Below, piece by piece: positions 27,856-36,747 of a stretch of DNA of 46,762 nucleotides. A model generated the notes under the pieces. That model did no database searches. It was not told the DNA's origin and was given only the letters and a program-made list of their open reading frames with translations. This stretch comes from Thermoanaerobaculia bacterium (GTDB lineage Bacteria; Acidobacteriota; Thermoanaerobaculia; Multivoradales; Multivoraceae): positions 86,458 through 133,219 of the forward strand of contig JAJDUI010000026.1 in NCBI GenBank assembly GCA_022826745.1, written 5' to 3'. Position 1 is the stretch's first letter; the number at the start of each line of letters is the position of its first letter. The translations under genes were made by a program, and so were the position numbers.

Positions 27856-29201
27856 TCCCGCCGGTCGTCGCGGCCACCGGGCCGCCCGTGAATCTCGACC
27901 TGCCGCTGGGCTGGAGCCTGGCCCTGGCCCTGTTCCTGGTCGGCCTGAACGGCTTCTTCGTCGCCGCCGAGTTCGCCCTGGTCAAGGTCCGGCCGACCCA
28001 GGTGGCGCCCCACCAGGACACGCTGCGGGGCCGTCTGGCGCAGCGCATGATCGATCAGCTCGACGCCTACCTGTCGGCGACTCAGCTCGGCATCACCCTC
28101 GCCAGCATCGGCCTCGGCATCGTCGGCGAACCCGCGGTCAACCGCCTGCTGCAGCCCCTTTTCGACCTGGTGCCCAGCCTGCCGGCCGAGGCCGCCCACT
28201 CGATCAGCCTGATGGTCTCCTTCGCGATCATCAGCATGTTCCACATCGTGCTCGGCGAACTGGCGCCCAAGTCGCTCGCCATTCGCCGGCCCGAACCGAC
28301 CAGCCTGTGGGTGGCGGCGCCGCTTTGGTTCTTCTACCAGGTCACCTACCCCGGCATCTGGGTCCTGAACCAGATGGCGAACGCCTTCCTGCGCCTGTTC
28401 GGCATCGAACCGCTCCGGCACGGCGAACTCGCTCACAGCGAGGAGGAGATCCGGAGTCTCCTCGCCTCCGAGCAGGAGACGGAACTCTCCGAGCCCAAGC
28501 GGGAGCTGCTCGACAACGTGTTCGAGCTCTCCGACCGCAACGCCCGCCAGGTGATGGTTCCCCGCACCGAGGTCGTCTACCTCGACGCGGCGGCGCCGAT
28601 GGACGCCAACCTCGACCGCGCACGCCGGAGCGGCCACACCCGCTTCCCGCTCTGCGAGGGCGACCTGGACCAGCTCGTCGGCCTCGTGCACATCAAGGAC
28701 CTCTTCATCGCCGAGGAACCGCCGGAGTCGCTCCGCGACATCGCCCGCGAGACGTTCGCGGTGCCCGAGACCCTGCCGCTCGACCAGTTGATGGCCCGCA
28801 TGCGCCGCGAGCAGATCCACATGGCCGCGGTGGTCGACGAGTTCGGCGGCGTGGCCGGCATCGTGACCCTCGAGAACGTGCTGGAGGAGATCGTCGGCGA
28901 GATCCAGGACGAGTTCGATGCCGAGGCGCCGGAGTTCGTCCGCCTCGACGACGGCGGCTACAAGGTCCTCGGCGGCATGCTGCTCGACGACCTCGAGGAC
29001 GAACTCGGCATGGACATCTCCGATGAGCGGGAGGAAGACACCGTCGCCGGGATCGCCCTGTCTGAACTCGGCCGGACCGCCGAGAGCGGGGACACCGTCG
29101 AGGTCGGCCGCCTGCGGCTGGAGGTCGTGGAGGTCGAGGGGAACCGGATCGTGTCTCTGCGGCTGTGGGTGCTGCCCGAGCCGGAGGAGGAGGAGGACTA
29201 G
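27852..29201 (+). CDS. CNNM/CorC-type membrane protein with CBS pair
   Basis: A 449-residue hemolysin C/CNNM-family protein. The N-terminal DUF21 membrane domain (about 20-190, four hydrophobic helices, with 'LVGLNGFFVAAEFALVKVR' and 'HIVLGELAPKSLAI') is followed by two CBS domains ('RQVMVPRTEVVYLD' and 'AAVVDEFGGVAGIVTLENV') and a C-terminal CorC/HlyC domain (about 360-435), then an acidic end. Family members export magnesium or other divalent ions, with CBS domains sensing Mg-ATP. GTG 27852 overlaps an upstream short ORF. Its stop shares two bases with the convergent proS stop (29198-29201, CTAG). Confidence 0.92.
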   Translation: MIPPVVAATGPPVNLDLPLGWSLALALFLVGLNGFFVAAEFALVKVRPTQVAPHQDTLRGRLAQRMIDQLDAYLSATQLGITLASIGLGIVGEPAVNRLLQPLFDLVPSLPAEAAHSISLMVSFAIISMFHIVLGELAPKSLAIRRPEPTSLWVAAPLWFFYQVTYPGIWVLNQMANAFLRLFGIEPLRHGELAHSEEEIRSLLASEQETELSEPKRELLDNVFELSDRNARQVMVPRTEVVYLDAAAPMDANLDRARRSGHTRFPLCEGDLDQLVGLVHIKDLFIAEEPPESLRDIARETFAVPETLPLDQLMARMRREQIHMAAVVDEFGGVAGIVTLENVLEEIVGEIQDEFDAEAPEFVRLDDGGYKVLGGMLLDDLEDELGMDISDEREEDTVAGIALSELGRTAESGDTVEVGRLRLEVVEVEGNRIVSLRLWVLPEPEEEED

Positions 29202-30937
29202 GCGCTCAGCCGCGCCAGGACGGTCTTCGCCACGCCGTCGAGCGGCACGACTTCGCGCTCGCCGTCCAGCCGGTTCGATACCTCCGCGCCGCCGGCCCGA
29301 AGCGAGCGGGCGCCGACCACCACCCGCACCGGGAAACCGACCAGGTCGGCGTCCTTGAACTTGACGCCCGGCCGCTCGCGCCTGTCGTCGTAGAGGACGT
29401 CGAAGCCGCCCGGGGCGAGCGCCGCCTCGAGTTCCTCGTAGAGACCGTCCGCCGCCGAGCGCACGGCTTCGTCGCCGGGGTCGAGCGAGCTGAGCACGAC
29501 CGTGAAGGGCGCAAGCGGCGCGGACCAGACGATGCCGTCGTCGTCGTGCCCCTGCTCGATCGCCGCCGCCGCCGTGCGGCCGACACCAAGGCCGTAGCAG
29601 CCCATCTCCGCCGGGCGGAGCTTGCCCTGCTCGTCGCTGAAAGTGCAGTTCATCTTCTCGGAGTAGGCGGTGCCCAGCTTGAAGATGTGGCCGACCTCGA
29701 TGCCCCGCGAGATGCGGAGTACGCCGGCGCTGCAGCGCGGGCAGGGGTCGGCGGCCTCGGCGGTCATCACGTCGACCCACTCGAGCGGACGCGCGCTCGC
29801 CACGTCCCGGTCCCAGCGCACGGAGACGAGGTGCTCGTCGCCGGCGTTGGCGCCGCAGACGAAACCGGCAAGCGCACGCGCCGACTCGTCGACCACCAGG
29901 CGCACCTCGGGCGCAAGGCCGACCGGACCCGAGAAGCCGAACGGACCGCCCGTCGCCTCCGCCACCTGCTCGGCCGAAGCGAGCCGCAGCCCGAGGCCGC
30001 CCAGCACGTTCAGCAGCTTGACCTCGTTCACCTCGCGGTCGCCGCGGATCGCGACCGCCGCCAGCCCGTCGTCCGTCTCGTAGATCAGGGTCTTGACCAC
30101 GAGAGCCCTGTTGACTTCCAGCATCCCGGCGACCTCGGCCACCGTCGTCGCCCCCGGGGTCGAAACCCGGCGGGCGTCGCCGTTGCCGCTGCCACCGCCC
30201 GGCTCCGGGGGCGGCAGCTCGCCGATCTCCGCCCGCTCGACATTGGCGCCGTAGCCGCAGGCCGCGCAGCTCGCCACCGCGCTCTCGCCGGTGTCGGCGA
30301 GCACCATGAACTCGTGCGACGAGGAACCGCCGATCGTGCCCTGGTCCGCCTCGACCACGGAGTACTCGAGCCCGCAGGCCTCGAAGATCCGCGAGTAGGC
30401 CGCGTACATGGCCTGGTAGCTCCGGTCGAGGCCCTCCTCCGTGGCGTCGAAGGAGTAGGCGTCCTTCATGATGAATTCCCGGCCGCGCATGAGCCCGAAC
30501 CGGGGACGGATCTCGTCCCGGAACTTCGTCTGGATCTGGAACAGGTTGAGTGGCATCTGCCGGTAGCTCTTCACGTCGCGCCGGACGAGGTCGGTGATGA
30601 CCTCCTCGTGGGTCGGACCGAAACAGAACCGCCGGCCGTGACGGTCCTCCATCCGCAGCAGCTCGGGGCCGTACTTGAACCAGCGCTCCGACTCCTCCCA
30701 GAGCTCGGCGGGCTGGATCGCCGGCATCGAGAGCTCGACCGCTCCCGCCCGCTCCATCTCGCGGCGGACGATCGCCATCAGCTTGCGCGCGGTCCTCCAA
30801 CCGGCCGGCTGCATCGTGTAGATCCCCGCGGCGAGCCGCCGCACGAGTCCGGCGCGCGCCATCAACTGGTGACTGATCACCTCGGCGTCCCGCGGCGCCT
30901 CGCGGGCTGTCATCAGGTAGTAGTTGCTCCAGCGCAT
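29198..30937 (-). CDS. proS: Prolyl-tRNA synthetase (bacterial type with editing domain)
   Basis: A 579-residue ProRS. The class II core has 'FCFGPTHEEVITDLVRRDVKS' across two segments, 'RDEIRPRFGLMRGREF' and motif 3 'MGCYGLGVGRT'. The insertion editing domain between motifs 2 and 3 is present (about 240-390, with 'ALVVKTLIYETD' holding the editing lysine), so it should clear mischarged Ala-tRNA. The anticodon domain closes the protein. ATG 30937 gives the canonical 'MRWSNYYLMTAREAP' start. It is divergent from the TPR gene across 49 bases. Confidence 0.97.
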   Translation of the reverse strand: MRWSNYYLMTAREAPRDAEVISHQLMARAGLVRRLAAGIYTMQPAGWRTARKLMAIVRREMERAGAVELSMPAIQPAELWEESERWFKYGPELLRMEDRHGRRFCFGPTHEEVITDLVRRDVKSYRQMPLNLFQIQTKFRDEIRPRFGLMRGREFIMKDAYSFDATEEGLDRSYQAMYAAYSRIFEACGLEYSVVEADQGTIGGSSSHEFMVLADTGESAVASCAACGYGANVERAEIGELPPPEPGGGSGNGDARRVSTPGATTVAEVAGMLEVNRALVVKTLIYETDDGLAAVAIRGDREVNEVKLLNVLGGLGLRLASAEQVAEATGGPFGFSGPVGLAPEVRLVVDESARALAGFVCGANAGDEHLVSVRWDRDVASARPLEWVDVMTAEAADPCPRCSAGVLRISRGIEVGHIFKLGTAYSEKMNCTFSDEQGKLRPAEMGCYGLGVGRTAAAAIEQGHDDDGIVWSAPLAPFTVVLSSLDPGDEAVRSAADGLYEELEAALAPGGFDVLYDDRRERPGVKFKDADLVGFPVRVVVGARSLRAGGAEVSNRLDGEREVVPLDGVAKTVLARLSA

Positions 30938-30970
30938 CGTCGCTCTCCGGCCGCGGAGATTACTAACAAG

Positions 30971-30976
30971 TAGGCT
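30971..30976 (+). promoter_or_regulatory. -10-like box TAGGCT before the TPR gene
   Basis: TAGGCT ends 10 bases before ATG 30987 in a 49-base divergent gap with proS. A start site 6-8 bases downstream leaves a leader of only a few bases. No Shine-Dalgarno sequence precedes the ATG. It is the third of the leaderless-looking starts noted on the plus strand. Confidence 0.3.
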
Positions 30977-30986
30977 CACCGCCGCG

Positions 30987-32816
30987 ATGTACTGCCAGGT
31001 CTGCGGCGCGCGGAACGAGGACGACGCGGAATACTGCCAGCGCTGCCGGCAGAAGCTGATGGTGCTCTCCGGCTCCGCCGTCTCGGGCGAGGAGACGCTC
31101 GACGCCGGCGACGAGGAGTTCTCCCTCGACGAGCACCTGCTGGAACGGATCTCGATCCTCGAGGAGGTTCTCAAACGCACCGGCGAGACGGTGCAGAAGG
31201 TCCTGAGCGCCATGGAGCGGCAGGAGGAGAGCATCCTCGTCCATCACGCCGGCATGCTGGCCCTGCGCGACATCCTGGAACGGCAGGACGTGATCAACGC
31301 CGCCGAATGGAGCGACCTCTGGGAGTCCAAGATGGACTACCAGTTCCTGGTGCTGGAGAAGCGCGAGCGTTTCGCGGCGGTCAAGGACAGCGTACTGGGG
31401 CTCTACGAGGGCGGCCGGCGCCCCGCCTTCACGCAGCTCCTGGAGGAAGCGGAGCACGCGCTGAACGGGCTGGACCTGGCCCGCGCGATGAAGGCGCTGG
31501 AAGCGGCGGCCGGCCTCGACCGCCGCAACCACGAACTGGCCAGGTTCCTGGGCGAATCGCACTTCCAGGAAGGCCAACTGGAACGCGCGCTGGAACACTT
31601 CGACCGTCTGCTGGAGACCAAGCCGGATCACGTCCAGGGTCTCGTCTACACCGGCGTCATCCAACTCCAGCAGGGCGACGGGCAGCGCGGCCAGGAGCTG
31701 CTCGAACGGGCCGTGATCCAGCATCCGGACGCGTTCCTGCCGCACTTCTGCCTGGGGGCGTCGCTCGCCGGCCGGGGACAGTTGAAGTCCGCCGCCGCGT
31801 TCCTGGAGCGCGCGGTCGAGATCGACGTCGTGCCGCAGGCGCTCTACCTGCTCGGCCGCTGCCACTACGAGATGGGCCGGCTGAAGGGCGCGATCGAGTC
31901 ACTGAGCCGGGCGGTTCAGGCCGATCCCGCCTTCGAGGAGTGCCATCACCTCCTCGGTCTCTGCTACCTGGACCGGGGCTGGAACCGCAAGGCTCTCGCC
32001 GCGTTCCGCACGGCCCAGCAACTGAACCCCAGGCGCATGCGCTACCGCGACATGGTGGCCTACCTCTCCGGGCGCTCCGGCGCCGACCTGCCCCGCACCA
32101 GCCCCGCCGCGGCGGACTGGGTCAGCCGCGGCGAGCAGGCGATCCGATCCGGCGACGCGCCGGAAGCGCTCCGCTGCTACCGCGAGGCGCTCGCGCTCGA
32201 CCCGGAGAACCCGGCTCTGCTGATGTCCTACGCCCTGGCCTGCCTCCGCCTCGACCGCATCCAGGAGATCCGCCCGCTGACCGAGCGGGTCCTTGCGTCG
32301 AACCCGGGCGAGATGCTGCGGGCGACGGCCTACGCGACCTTGATCGAGGCGCTGCGCAGCGAGGGCAAGTACAGGGATGCGAACGACGCGGGACGACGGC
32401 TGCTAGACGAGGCCGGCTCCAACTTCTCGAAGAGCATCGCCTACTACGAGATGGCGTACAACCTGGCCGAGATGGACGAGGAACTCGACCAGGCGCTCGA
32501 CTTCGCCCGCCGTTCCCTGGAGCACGCCCCGGAGGAACTGCGTCAGTTCCCCCTGGCGGCCCTGGGCTGGGTTCACTACAAGCGCCGGGAGCTGGACGAG
32601 GCGATCGACTTCCTGTCCCAGTCGACCGAACTCGGACCGTCGACCGCGGCGCTCACCCGCCTGGGCATGGCGCTCCTTGCATCGGGCGACGAGGACGGGG
32701 CGCGCGGCGCCCTGGCCCAGGCCCGTCGACTCGACGAGCGCGGCGGCGCGATCGAGGAGAAGATGATGGAGTTCATGAAGGACTCCGCGCGCATCATCGA
32801 GCGCGTGCGCGGCTAG
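30987..32816 (+). CDS. Zinc-ribbon and TPR repeat protein
   Basis: A 609-residue soluble protein. The N-terminal ribbon has C3, C6, C17 and C20 (CxxC-x10-CxxC). A coiled-coil-like region (about 55-125) follows, then about nine or ten TPR units from residue 145 to the end (e.g. 'ALEHFDRLLETKPDHVQGL', 'AIESLSRAVQADPAFEECH', 'ALRCYREALALDPENP'). Such proteins act as scaffolds; the ribbon may bind nucleic acid or protein. No enzymatic domain is seen. ATG 30987 was chosen because it starts the zinc ribbon. Function is not known. It ends just before hairpin copy R5. Confidence 0.75.
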   Translation: MYCQVCGARNEDDAEYCQRCRQKLMVLSGSAVSGEETLDAGDEEFSLDEHLLERISILEEVLKRTGETVQKVLSAMERQEESILVHHAGMLALRDILERQDVINAAEWSDLWESKMDYQFLVLEKRERFAAVKDSVLGLYEGGRRPAFTQLLEEAEHALNGLDLARAMKALEAAAGLDRRNHELARFLGESHFQEGQLERALEHFDRLLETKPDHVQGLVYTGVIQLQQGDGQRGQELLERAVIQHPDAFLPHFCLGASLAGRGQLKSAAAFLERAVEIDVVPQALYLLGRCHYEMGRLKGAIESLSRAVQADPAFEECHHLLGLCYLDRGWNRKALAAFRTAQQLNPRRMRYRDMVAYLSGRSGADLPRTSPAAADWVSRGEQAIRSGDAPEALRCYREALALDPENPALLMSYALACLRLDRIQEIRPLTERVLASNPGEMLRATAYATLIEALRSEGKYRDANDAGRRLLDEAGSNFSKSIAYYEMAYNLAEMDEELDQALDFARRSLEHAPEELRQFPLAALGWVHYKRRELDEAIDFLSQSTELGPSTAALTRLGMALLASGDEDGARGALAQARRLDERGGAIEEKMMEFMKDSARIIERVRG

Positions 32817-32824
32817 CGAAGGAC

Positions 32825-32884
32825 GGGCTTCGCCCGGCGACTTCTCGCCGCCTTCGGCGGCAGCGGGTCAGAGGACCCGCGCAC
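32825..32884 (-). repeat. Hairpin element, copy R5 (three stems), overlapping a stop codon
   Basis: On the minus strand: GTGC (32884-32881), stem GCGGGTC/GACCCGC with loop CTCT, then GCCGCC/GGCGGC with loop GAA (32861-32847), then GGGC/GCCC with loop GAA (32835-32825). The TGA of the bactofilin-like gene is formed by the loop and start of the second arm of the first stem. Same stem subtype as R4. It lies between two convergent genes. Confidence 0.72.
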
Positions 32885-33839
32885 CAACGAACCACCGATC
32901 GCGGCGGCCGAGCCGGCTGTCCAGCGCGGCGCCGATGCCGACGCAGGTGACGACGGTCCACGCCCAGCCGCCGGCGTACGGCGCCATCTTGACGACGCCC
33001 AGGGCCAGAAGCCCGCACAGGGCGGCGGCCAGCGGGCGACCCGCCAGGCCCAGGCGGTCGGGCAGCAGGCGGGCGCCCACCGCCAGGAAGACCGCCACCG
33101 TGCCCCACAGCTTGCAGACGAGGATCGCCACTCCACAGACCGCGAGCAGGGGCGCGCCGACCAGCGCCGGCGCCGCCGCGGTCAGCACGGCGAAGGTCAC
33201 GGCCACGGCGAGCACCGCCACCAGGCCGGTGAAGAAGTTGCGAAACGGCCGTTCGAGCACGCTCTGCGCCGTCGACGTCAAGGCCCGGTCGAAGCCGGCC
33301 ACCAGCACCAGCGTCACCAGCAGCCAGGCCAGCAGCAGGGCCAGGTTCAGCAGCGCCACCGCCGGGGACAGCGCGGCCTGCCCGAGGACCGGCCCTTCCG
33401 CCAGGACAAGCAGCGAAGACGGCGCCCGCGGGTACGCCACTGTGCGGCCCTCGACCGCAGCCCCCGACGCGGCGTCCACCCGGCCGCCCAGCACGAAGAC
33501 ATCGCCGAAGAGGCGCGCCCGCGGACCCAGTTCGACATCGCCGCCCAGCACGATCACATCGCCCTGGACGACGCCGTCGATGCGGGCGTCGCCGTTCAGG
33601 ACGACCGCGTCCGAACGCGCCTCGCCACGAAGCTCCAGGTCTCTTCCGATGGCGACGACCTGGTCCCGGGCGACGGTGTCCGGGCCGACCACGACGGCCG
33701 GAGCATCGGATCCCGGCGAGGCTTCCGGCGCAGCGCAGCTCAGCGACGCCGCGGCGAACGCGCACAGGACGAGGCCAGGCACGGCCGGGTTGAGGCGAGG
33801 TCTCAGCACGGGACGGCGACCATCGTAGCCGCCGCGCAC
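32868..33839 (-). CDS. Bactofilin-like polymer-forming domain with membrane helices
   Basis: A 323-residue protein. After a hydrophobic signal-like segment with a cysteine (near 35) there are short beta repeats typical of polymer-forming/bactofilin proteins ('AVVLNGDARIDGVVQGDVIVLGG' spread over about 60-130). About five membrane helices follow from 155 to 300 ('LLNLALLLAWLLVTLVLVAGF'). It is the third gene of a sigma/anti-sigma operon; GTG 33839 directly follows the anti-sigma stop. Its last five residues and stop codon come from hairpin copy R5. It is likely an envelope protein of the stress regulon; exact role unknown. Confidence 0.65.
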   Translation of the reverse strand: MRGGYDGRRPVLRPRLNPAVPGLVLCAFAAASLSCAAPEASPGSDAPAVVVGPDTVARDQVVAIGRDLELRGEARSDAVVLNGDARIDGVVQGDVIVLGGDVELGPRARLFGDVFVLGGRVDAASGAAVEGRTVAYPRAPSSLLVLAEGPVLGQAALSPAVALLNLALLLAWLLVTLVLVAGFDRALTSTAQSVLERPFRNFFTGLVAVLAVAVTFAVLTAAAPALVGAPLLAVCGVAILVCKLWGTVAVFLAVGARLLPDRLGLAGRPLAAALCGLLALGVVKMAPYAGGWAWTVVTCVGIGAALDSRLGRRDRWFVGARVL

Positions 33840-34406
33840 CTAGCGTCGGGAGTCTTGCCGCACCGACGCTTTCGAACCCCGCCGGAGCAGCGAGAACAGG
33901 AGGCCCGTCAGGCCGACGACCGCCGCGGCGCCGACGAGGAGGGTCGGTGTCGCCGGCTCCAGGGCCGAGGACATCGCCACGTTGAGACCGCGCCACGAGG
34001 CGTCGAGCAGGCCGGCGCCGAGCATGCCGAGAGTAGCCCCGAAGTCGAACAGGGTCGCCGCGGCGGAGGCCGCCGAACCGGCCGCCGGCGCGAGGGTCGC
34101 GAGCAGCGCCAGCGCGCCGCCGAACAGAGCGACCAGGGCGGCGGCGGCCACGGCGGCGCGACGGCGGCCGGCGCGGAGTGGCGCGTGGACGTCGACGGCC
34201 AGCGGCTCGGGCGAGAGCCGTTCCGCCGCCAGGAGCTCGTGAAGCGCCGAGAGCTCCCGCGCCTCGTCCCGGCAGGCCGCGCATTCGGCCATGTGCTGCT
34301 CCGCCGACCGCCGCTCCGCTTCGCTGACGGCGCCGTCGACCCAGGCGTCGATCAACTCGGCGTGGGCGCAGGAAGCCATCCCGTCCGACCTGTCTGAACT
34401 CGTCAT
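33840..34406 (-). CDS. Zinc-finger anti-sigma factor
   Basis: A 188-residue protein. The N-terminal anti-sigma (zf-HC2) domain has HxxxCxxC in 'HMAECAACRDE', with an upstream cysteine in 'MASCAHAELIDAWVDG'. One helix follows near 85-105, and one or two further hydrophobic segments lie in the C-terminal half ('LLVGAAAVVGLTGLLFSLL'). Such proteins hold ECF sigma factors at the membrane until a signal releases them. It lies 21 bases downstream of the sigma gene. Confidence 0.88.
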   Translation of the reverse strand: MTSSDRSDGMASCAHAELIDAWVDGAVSEAERRSAEQHMAECAACRDEARELSALHELLAAERLSPEPLAVDVHAPLRAGRRRAAVAAAALVALFGGALALLATLAPAAGSAASAAATLFDFGATLGMLGAGLLDASWRGLNVAMSSALEPATPTLLVGAAAVVGLTGLLFSLLRRGSKASVRQDSRR

Positions 34407-34427
34407 CGCCGTAACTCCCGCCGTCCG

Positions 34428-35015
34428 TCAGTCGGTGAGGTAGTCGGCCAGCCGGGCCTTCAGCATCCGGCGGCCGCGAAACAACTTGTTCTTGACGGTG
34501 CCCAGGGGCATGCCCTTGAACTCCGCGATCTCTTCGTAGGTCATCTCGGCGAAGTGTCTCAACTGGATCAACTCGCGGTACTCCTCTCTGAGCCCGTCGA
34601 TCGCGGCGCTGATGGCGTGGCGCCGTTCCAGGTTCCGCAGCGTCCGGTAGGGGTCCCTTTCCTCGCTCTCAAACTCCCGCTCCTGCACCTGCCCGTCCGT
34701 ACCGACCCGCTGTATCGGGACCAGCTTCAGACGCCGCTTCCGGATCAGGTCGATCGCGGCGTTCCTCGCCACTCGAAACAGCCATGTCGAAAATCGGTAC
34801 TGGGGGTTGTAACGGTCGAGGGCCCGGTAGACCCTCAGAAACACTTCCTGCGAAAGCTCTTCGGACTCCTGTGGGTTGCCGAGGAAGCGATTCAGGTAGT
34901 TGATGAGCCGCCCCCGGTACCTCTCCACGAGATCCGTGTACAGGGCGGCCTCGCCCTCCAGAATCGCAGCCACCAACTCTTCGTCGGTCGCCCGAGTTGC
35001 CTCCACAGCCTTCAC
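34428..35015 (-). CDS. ECF-type RNA polymerase sigma factor
   Basis: A 195-residue sigma-70 family protein of the RpoE-like ECF type. Region 2 is 'SEELSQEVFLRVYRALDRYN' plus 'STWLFRVARNAAID' (core and -10 binding). Region 4 is 'LREEYRELIQLRHFAEMTYEEIA' split by a turn and 'PLGTVKNKLFRGRRMLK', the -35 helix-turn-helix. It is controlled by the adjacent anti-sigma factor. GTG at 35015 is the start. The 150 bases before ccmA on the other strand hold both promoters; I could not identify a convincing autoregulatory ECF promoter. Confidence 0.92.
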   Translation of the reverse strand: MKAVEATRATDEELVAAILEGEAALYTDLVERYRGRLINYLNRFLGNPQESEELSQEVFLRVYRALDRYNPQYRFSTWLFRVARNAAIDLIRKRRLKLVPIQRVGTDGQVQEREFESEERDPYRTLRNLERRHAISAAIDGLREEYRELIQLRHFAEMTYEEIAEFKGMPLGTVKNKLFRGRRMLKARLADYLTD

Positions 35016-35165
35016 CTACGTCGCCAGCGTCCGTTTGTTGCGCGGCGGCGCGAGCGCGAGGCGAACCGGCCGAACCCGCCGCCGACCACGGCTGCTGTAG
35101 CCTTTCCGCCCGCGGCACGGACCGCCGCCGCCCTCACCGCGCCGCAGAGAGTAACCGGGTCACCC

Positions 35166-35858
35166 TTGGCAAACCTGATCCACGCACGCGGGCTGGGCAT
35201 CCGGTTCGGGCTTCACTGGGCCCTGGCCCACGTCGACCTCGACTTCGAAGCGGGGGAGCGCCTGCTGCTCGCCGGCGCCAACGGTTCCGGCAAGACGACC
35301 CTGCTCCGACTCATCGCGGGGCTCCGGCGGCCCACGGAGGGTGAACTGACCGTCGGCGGCAGGCGGCCCTTCGAGAACCGCGCCGGCGCCCGCCGCGAAC
35401 TGTCCCTGGTCTCCCATCACGACTATCTCTACGACCGGCTGACCGCGATGGAGACGCTGCGGCTCTGGAGCGAGCTCTGCGACGCCGACCCGGGCCGCGA
35501 GCGGCTCGCCGACCTGCTCGAGGAGGTCGGGCTCGAAGCCGCGGCCGACCGGCAGGTGGGCGGCTTCTCCGCCGGCATGAGAAAGCGGCTGATCCTCGCC
35601 CGCTGCCGTCTCGAGAACCCCCGGCTGCTGCTTCTCGACGAACCGTTCGCGGCGCTCGATCCCGAGGGCCAGACCCTGGTCGAGCGCTGGATCGAACGCT
35701 TCGCGGAGGGCGGCGGCTCCCTGATCGTCGCCTCCCACGCGATCGAGCGGGCTTCCCGGCTGTGCCGGCAGGCGCTCCTGCTCGAGCAGGGCCAGGCCGC
35801 CTGGCACGGCGAAGCCGCCGGGCTCGACGACGCCTGGCGCCGGAGGCTCGGACAGTGA
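35166..35858 (+). CDS. ccmA: Heme exporter ATPase CcmA
   Basis: A 230-residue ABC ATPase of the cytochrome c maturation system. Walker A is AGANGSGKTTL, the signature is 'GGFSAGMRKRL', and Walker B is LLLLDEPFAALD. With CcmB it powers release of holo-CcmE from its heme-loading complex. The start is TTG 35166; the open frame runs further upstream, but no ATG or GTG in frame fits the CcmA N-terminus. Its stop overlaps the ccmB start. It is the first gene of the ccm operon, divergent from the sigma factor gene. Confidence 0.88.
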   Translation: MANLIHARGLGIRFGLHWALAHVDLDFEAGERLLLAGANGSGKTTLLRLIAGLRRPTEGELTVGGRRPFENRAGARRELSLVSHHDYLYDRLTAMETLRLWSELCDADPGRERLADLLEEVGLEAAADRQVGGFSAGMRKRLILARCRLENPRLLLLDEPFAALDPEGQTLVERWIERFAEGGGSLIVASHAIERASRLCRQALLLEQGQAAWHGEAAGLDDAWRRRLGQ

Positions 35859-36535
35859 AGCTCGTGCGCCCTGTGCTCGTGCTGCTGCTGAAGGACCTGC
35901 GGGTCGAGTGGCGGGGACGGGTCCGCTTCCTGTCGATCGTCCTGTTCGGCGGCATCACCCTGGTCCTGTTCTCCTTCGCTATCGACACCGAGGGCGGAAT
36001 GGCGGCTTCGCTGGCGCCCGGATTCCTCACCCTGGCCCTGCTGCTCAGCTCGACCCTGGGGCTGTCCGAGTCCTTCCGCGTTGAGCGCGAGAACCGTTCC
36101 CTCGAGGGTCTGCTCCTGCTGCCGGTGGAGCCGGCGGTCCTGTTCTACGCCAAGGCGCTGGGCAACTTCGTCTTCCTCGCGATGCTGGCGCCGGTGCTCG
36201 TGCCCTCCGCGATCATCCTCTACAGCGTCGACACCGGTCCGGCCGGGTTCCTGGGAGTCATCGCCGTCTGGCTGCTCGCCGCCGCGGCCCTCGCCGCCCC
36301 GGGCACGCTGTACGCGGCGATGACCAGCCGGGCCGCGAGCCAGGACGTCCTGCTGCCCCTGCTGCTCTTTCCCCTGGTCATCCCCGTGCTGATCGCGTCG
36401 GTCAAGGGCGCAGAGCTGCTGCTCCACGGGGATCCGATGGACCAGGCGCCGAGCTGGCTCCTGTTGCTGGCCGCCTTCGATGTAATCTACTGGGCGCTGG
36501 GAGGCGTGCTGGCGAAGGTCGCGATGGAGGAGTAG
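35855..36535 (+). CDS. ccmB: Heme exporter membrane protein CcmB
   Basis: A 226-residue membrane protein with six hydrophobic segments and the CcmB features 'LLLKDLRVEWRGR', 'ESFRVERENRSLEGLLLLPV' and 'AAMTSRAASQDVLLPLLLFP'. It partners CcmA. GTG 35855 shares TGA with ccmA (GTGA). In most System I operons ccmC comes next; here the next gene is ccmD after 38 bases. Confidence 0.92.
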   Translation: MKLVRPVLVLLLKDLRVEWRGRVRFLSIVLFGGITLVLFSFAIDTEGGMAASLAPGFLTLALLLSSTLGLSESFRVERENRSLEGLLLLPVEPAVLFYAKALGNFVFLAMLAPVLVPSAIILYSVDTGPAGFLGVIAVWLLAAAALAAPGTLYAAMTSRAASQDVLLPLLLFPLVIPVLIASVKGAELLLHGDPMDQAPSWLLLLAAFDVIYWALGGVLAKVAMEE

Positions 36536-36573
36536 GACCTTCGCACCGGAGCCGGAGAGGGAGCCAAACGAGC

Positions 36574-36747
36574 GTGGACGGCGTTATAGTCGGTGGTTGG
36601 GGATGGGTCATCGCCGCCTATGGTTCGGCGGGGGTTGCTCTCCTCTTCTACGTCTACAGCCTGTTCGTCCGCCGGCGGCGGGTCGAGGCGAACGCTCCAT
36701 CAGAGGACCAGAGTCATGAGCACGGAACCCACGACGCCGACGCCTGA
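36574..36747 (+). CDS. ccmD: CcmD-like small membrane protein
   Basis: A 57-residue protein with one membrane helix and a basic stretch right after it ('WGWVIAAYGSAGVALLFYV' then RRRR). This is the CcmD pattern: a helper that stabilises the CcmC-CcmE heme complex. The C-terminal tail is His/Asp/Glu-rich. GTG 36574 follows GGAG at a little distance. It overlaps ccmE by 32 bases in another frame. Confidence 0.75.
   Translation: MDGVIVGGWGWVIAAYGSAGVALLFYVYSLFVRRRRVEANAPSEDQSHEHGTHDADA

Noticed and set aside
27711..30800. A 1029-codon minus-strand frame across the CBS transporter and proS
   Set aside because: It runs out of frame through two well-supported genes and gives repetitive sequence without domains.
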